From Leucobacter sp. OH1287 (GTDB taxonomy: Bacteria > Actinomycetota > Actinomycetes > Actinomycetales > Microbacteriaceae), in assembly GCF_003859945.1 (NCBI RefSeq), contig NZ_RQYM01000002.1, forward strand, positions 124,001 to 188,000: a stretch of DNA of 64,000 nucleotides. The letters are read 5' to 3'. Both the position numbers and the translations under genes were made by a program. The notes beneath the pieces are model-generated. The model had not been told where the DNA came from. It worked only from the letters and a program-made list of their open reading frames with translations, and made no database searches. Of the stretch, positions 61,090 to 64,000 are shown piece after piece (position 1 is the first letter of the stretch; every line of letters begins with the position of its first letter).

Positions 61090-63838
61090 CCCACTCGACT
61101 TTATTGTTGACCTGTTCAACCCCGACCTTGCGTTCCTCGGCAAAGCGTTAATCGTCGCGCTCGCCTCCAGCATCGTCTGCGGTGTTATGGGCTGCTATGT
61201 TGTGCTGCGCGGGATGGCGTTCATCGGTGACGCTGTTGCGCACGCGGTGTTCCCGGGGCTCGCGGTCGCTTTTGTGCTGCAGGGATCCCTCGTCCTCGGC
61301 GGTATGGTCGCAGGCGTTCTCACCGCGCTACTGGTGGCACTGTTTGCCCACAACCGCCGGATGAAAGCGGACTCGGTTATCGGTGTGCTGTTCGTTGCGG
61401 CCTTCGCACTCGGCATTGTGATTATTTCGCAGGCACCCGGATACGCCGGGTCGCTGCAGCAGTTCCTGTTCGGCGCGATAACCGGCATCTCCAGTGACAA
61501 GGTGCTGCTGGTGTGCGCAACCGGACTGGTGCTGCTAATCCTCGCCTTCCTCTTCCATAAAGAACTCGTGATGGTCAGCCTCGACCGGGAAATGGCGCAG
61601 GCGTCAGGTCTTAGAGTTCTGCTTTTCGACATGCTGCTGTACGCGATGGTTGCGATCGCGATCGTCATCTCCGTGCAGACGATCGGCAACGTCCTCGTTC
61701 TTGCTCTGCTCATCACGCCCGCCGCTGCGGCGCGGCTGCTAACAGATCGGCTGATTATTATGATGCTTCTAGCTCCTGTGCTCGGCGCAATCGCCGCCGT
61801 TTTTGGAATGTACCTGTCCTGGAGTCTAAACCTGCCAGTCGGCGGCACAATCGTGCTGACCGCAACGGCGCTGTTTGTGCTCGCCTGGCTGTTTGCTCCA
61901 CGCCACGGCCTAATCAGCAGCAGGCTGAAACGCACCCTAAACAAACCAGAAAAAGACCGGTCAGAAGGTAAAGCCCGGGTGAAAACCGGTGACGCGGCGA
62001 AAAAACTCGCGGCCGCTGCGGCTTCGCTGACGCTAATCGCGGGGGCGGCGCTCACTCAGCTCGGCAGCACCGGTGCGGGGGCGGTGGCGGATCCGCCCAC
62101 AGACCTGACCGGTAAAACCATTGTGCGAGACGTGCACACCGACGCGGTTTCCGCCTACGCCGACAACGGGCGTCTGGTGCTCGCGAGCTCCGCGGACATC
62201 GACGTTAACGGTGACGGCAGGGTGGATCTCGCCTCCCGGCTGGATCCGAGCACAACCGTGTTCCACGTCAGCGCCGCCTCCGCAACCAAGATTCCCGCTG
62301 GGGTTACCGGCTACGAGTTTATTGCCGAACCGGAAACAGTGTTCTGGATGGCACCGCAAACCCAGCAGCCGGGCATTATCTGGCCCGGTTTCAGCACCGA
62401 GTCCGCGAGCCTTGCAGCGCACGGAATCACCGCTGTAGACCTGCGGCTGAAGCAGGTAAACGGCCCCGGAAAACTGGAAATGTTTACCAGCAGCACCTTC
62501 GGCGTGAACCGCCTGTTCAGCTCAACCGAGAAACTGCCCGACTGGACGCTCAACGTGCCACAGCACACCCACCTCAACTGGGCGTTCACCGCCGAGGGTC
62601 TCTACCAGCTAACCTTCGAGGCAACAGCAACCGTCTCGGGCAAACAGCAGAGCGCCGAAAACACCTACCTCTTCTATGTTGGTGACCTGCCGACGGGTGG
62701 TGGATCCGGTTCCGGCGCCGGTGACGGTTCAGACGGCAACGGCAACCTGCCAGGGGACCTGCCCGGCAACCTGCCTGGTGACCTGCCCGGCGGCTTGCCT
62801 GGCGGATCCGCCCCCGGGGCCGCTCAGCCCGCACCTGCCCCAACCCCCGCACCAGCTGCGCCCGCCGCACCAAACAACACCGGGACCACCCCGATCCGCC
62901 CCGGACACAGTGCACAGTATTGCGCACCGGCGCTAACCCTTGACAGCGGCCACATCGACCTGTTCACGGTCAGCGCCGCGGGCGGGGTTGCAGTGCTGCA
63001 GATTAAAGAGGACGTGACCGGCCGGCACGTGCTTCGGCAGCCGGAGACAACGCTGATTCGCGTCGGCGAGCACGCGCTGCGCGGGGTTCCCGCGGGCTAC
63101 CCTGGCGCGGGCCAGGGCTATGTGCTGCCGCTCACCCAGGAATCAAACCTGCCGTGGCCGGGCTGGGACACCAACGGCACAGCCGCGAGCGGTTACACAG
63201 ACGTGAAAATCAACATCACGAGCGTTACCGGCCCCGGTCAGGTGCATCTCTACTCGATTGCCTCCTTTGGTGGGTGGCGGTCGCTTTTGACCACGGGTGG
63301 ATCGCTGCTGCCCGGCACCCTGCATGAGCCCCGCCCGGCTCACACCCACGCGCAGTGGGTTTTCACAAACCCCGGGGTTTACCGAATCAGTGCCTACGCA
63401 ACCGCAACCAACCCGGCAACCGGCAAAACCCTGACAACCGCCCTCAGACAGTATGTTTTCCAGGTTGGTAACGCGCCGCTCGGCAATGTTTTCTGTGGCG
63501 CAAACCCGGGAGCGGGAGCAGCGCAGGCGGCAGCTGTTGCATCGGCGCTGCCAGCTGAGCAGCGTGCCTCACAGGCGGCTGCGGCGCAGCAGGCGGATCA
63601 GGAACAGCAGCTGCGCGCGGCAGCCCAGGCCGATGCGGTGAAAGCGAAAGCTGCTGAGGAACTGAAGCAGCGCAAGCAGCGCGAGAAGGCTAAACAGAAG
63701 AACCCGGTTGCGGACTTTGCGGCCGCGGTGAAGCGCAGACCGCTCGCGGCAGCCGGTGTGATGGGCTTCGGCGGTGGCCTCAGCCTGGTGTTGATCGCCG
63801 GTCTAACCGCGGCAAAACTGCGCAAGCTTCGCGGCTAG
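61082..63838 (+). CDS. Anchored-repeat ABC permease fused to a surface protein with two repeat domains
   Basis: 918 residues from the GTG at 61082. Residues 1-285 are a ZnuB-type permease with eight or nine helices (GCYVVLRGMAFIGDAVAHAVFPG; QTIGNVLVLALLITPAAAARLL). Residues about 300-335 (KLAAAAASLTLIAGAALTQL) look like the signal peptide of a once separate secreted protein. Two TIGR03769-type domains follow (about 345-535 with QHTHLNWAFTAEGLYQL; about 620-800 with AHTHAQWVFTNPGVYRI), joined by a Gly/Asp/Pro-rich LPGD/LPGN linker. A charged coiled stretch (about 825-880) and a final helix with KLRKLRG tail end it. An internal GTG at 61979 behind AGAAGG could yield the surface part alone. Confidence 0.82.
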   Translation: MLSPLDFIVDLFNPDLAFLGKALIVALASSIVCGVMGCYVVLRGMAFIGDAVAHAVFPGLAVAFVLQGSLVLGGMVAGVLTALLVALFAHNRRMKADSVIGVLFVAAFALGIVIISQAPGYAGSLQQFLFGAITGISSDKVLLVCATGLVLLILAFLFHKELVMVSLDREMAQASGLRVLLFDMLLYAMVAIAIVISVQTIGNVLVLALLITPAAAARLLTDRLIIMMLLAPVLGAIAAVFGMYLSWSLNLPVGGTIVLTATALFVLAWLFAPRHGLISSRLKRTLNKPEKDRSEGKARVKTGDAAKKLAAAAASLTLIAGAALTQLGSTGAGAVADPPTDLTGKTIVRDVHTDAVSAYADNGRLVLASSADIDVNGDGRVDLASRLDPSTTVFHVSAASATKIPAGVTGYEFIAEPETVFWMAPQTQQPGIIWPGFSTESASLAAHGITAVDLRLKQVNGPGKLEMFTSSTFGVNRLFSSTEKLPDWTLNVPQHTHLNWAFTAEGLYQLTFEATATVSGKQQSAENTYLFYVGDLPTGGGSGSGAGDGSDGNGNLPGDLPGNLPGDLPGGLPGGSAPGAAQPAPAPTPAPAAPAAPNNTGTTPIRPGHSAQYCAPALTLDSGHIDLFTVSAAGGVAVLQIKEDVTGRHVLRQPETTLIRVGEHALRGVPAGYPGAGQGYVLPLTQESNLPWPGWDTNGTAASGYTDVKINITSVTGPGQVHLYSIASFGGWRSLLTTGGSLLPGTLHEPRPAHTHAQWVFTNPGVYRISAYATATNPATGKTLTTALRQYVFQVGNAPLGNVFCGANPGAGAAQAAAVASALPAEQRASQAAAAQQADQEQQLRAAAQADAVKAKAAEELKQRKQREKAKQKNPVADFAAAVKRRPLAAAGVMGFGGGLSLVLIAGLTAAKLRKLRG

Positions 63839-63965
63839 CTGATCCTGGCTATCCGGCCACTGGCATCCGCTGGCGCGTCTAGCTATACCCCACTGGCGCG
63901 GCTAGCTGCAGCACCCTGACGGTGCTGGACGGTTGTGGCGCGATCCGAAACCGCCCAGCGTCGTC

Positions 63966-63981
63966 TCATACCCTGGTATGA
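63966..63981. promoter_or_regulatory. Perfect 16-base palindrome near the window end
   Basis: TCATACC-CT-GGTATGA, arms exactly complementary. A second hairpin (CAGCACC/GGTGCTG, 63909-63927) lies upstream. The palindrome may be an operator of a gene beyond the window or part of a terminator; no T-tract follows. Confidence 0.4.
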
Positions 63982-64000
63982 AATTACTGAAAAGCGCTTA

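Overview
The window is a gene-dense stretch of a moderately GC-rich actinobacterial chromosome, most likely Micrococcales (Microbacteriaceae-like). The case rests on a fused E2-E1 2-oxoglutarate enzyme (kgd), a monomeric isocitrate dehydrogenase, guaB followed by guaB3, SURF1 and DUF3817 genes between guaB3 and guaA, the order sucC-sucD-(icd)-perM-purN-purH also known from mycobacteria, and an 'anchored-repeat' ABC transporter of actinobacterial type. I found no rRNA, tRNA, CRISPR array, transposase or phage gene. Species cannot be told from the sequence.

Layout. 0-3 kb: end of an oligopeptide transporter ATPase and a THUMP-like methyltransferase. 3-12.9 kb: groES, rarD, the purine set guaB-guaB3-SURF1-DUF3817-guaA, acs and a small CHY zinc protein. 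13.0-23.0 kb: an accessory block with APC permease, flavodoxin, FprA-type reductase, cytochrome P450, glutamine-synthetase-like ligase, signal-less solute-binding protein, PuuD-like hydrolase, a second glutamine amidotransferase, and a GntR regulator fused to a Cache-like sensor. 23-39.5 kb: a BI-1 family membrane protein, pcrA, sucCD, icd, perM, a TPP riboswitch with thiBPQ, a small P-loop kinase, purN and purH. 39.6-43.4 kb: a small membrane protein, a glycosyltransferase, and a cupin/agmatine deiminase/MarR group. 43.7-56 kb: kgd, two CNNM/CorC proteins, metX-metY, ung, a broken small membrane gene and a succinate-semialdehyde dehydrogenase. 56-63.8 kb: an MFS exporter divergent from an anchored-repeat metal-type ABC system whose permease is fused to a surface protein.

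How the genes work together. icd, kgd and sucCD cover isocitrate to succinate, and the gabD-like enzyme offers a side entry from succinate semialdehyde. The 13-23 kb block looks like a catabolic pathway for an amine: import by the permease, gamma-glutamylation by the GS-like enzyme, oxidation by the P450 fed by FprA and flavodoxin, release by PuuD, with control by the GntR-Cache protein. It resembles the mycobacterial piperidine/pyrrolidine/morpholine loci (P450 next to a GS-like gene and a GntR regulator), but has flavodoxin instead of ferredoxin, a cytosolic binding protein and a fused sensor. Its two outward promoters are near copies of each other.

Genome-wide signals. The palindrome GGATCC occurs about 95 times by eye where about 20 are expected, in genes and between them, often as GGYGGATCCRCC, like an iterated palindrome of the HIP1 type. 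At least nine genes have a TANNNT hexamer 6-8 bases before the start codon and no Shine-Dalgarno, so leaderless transcripts seem common. All counts here were made by eye.
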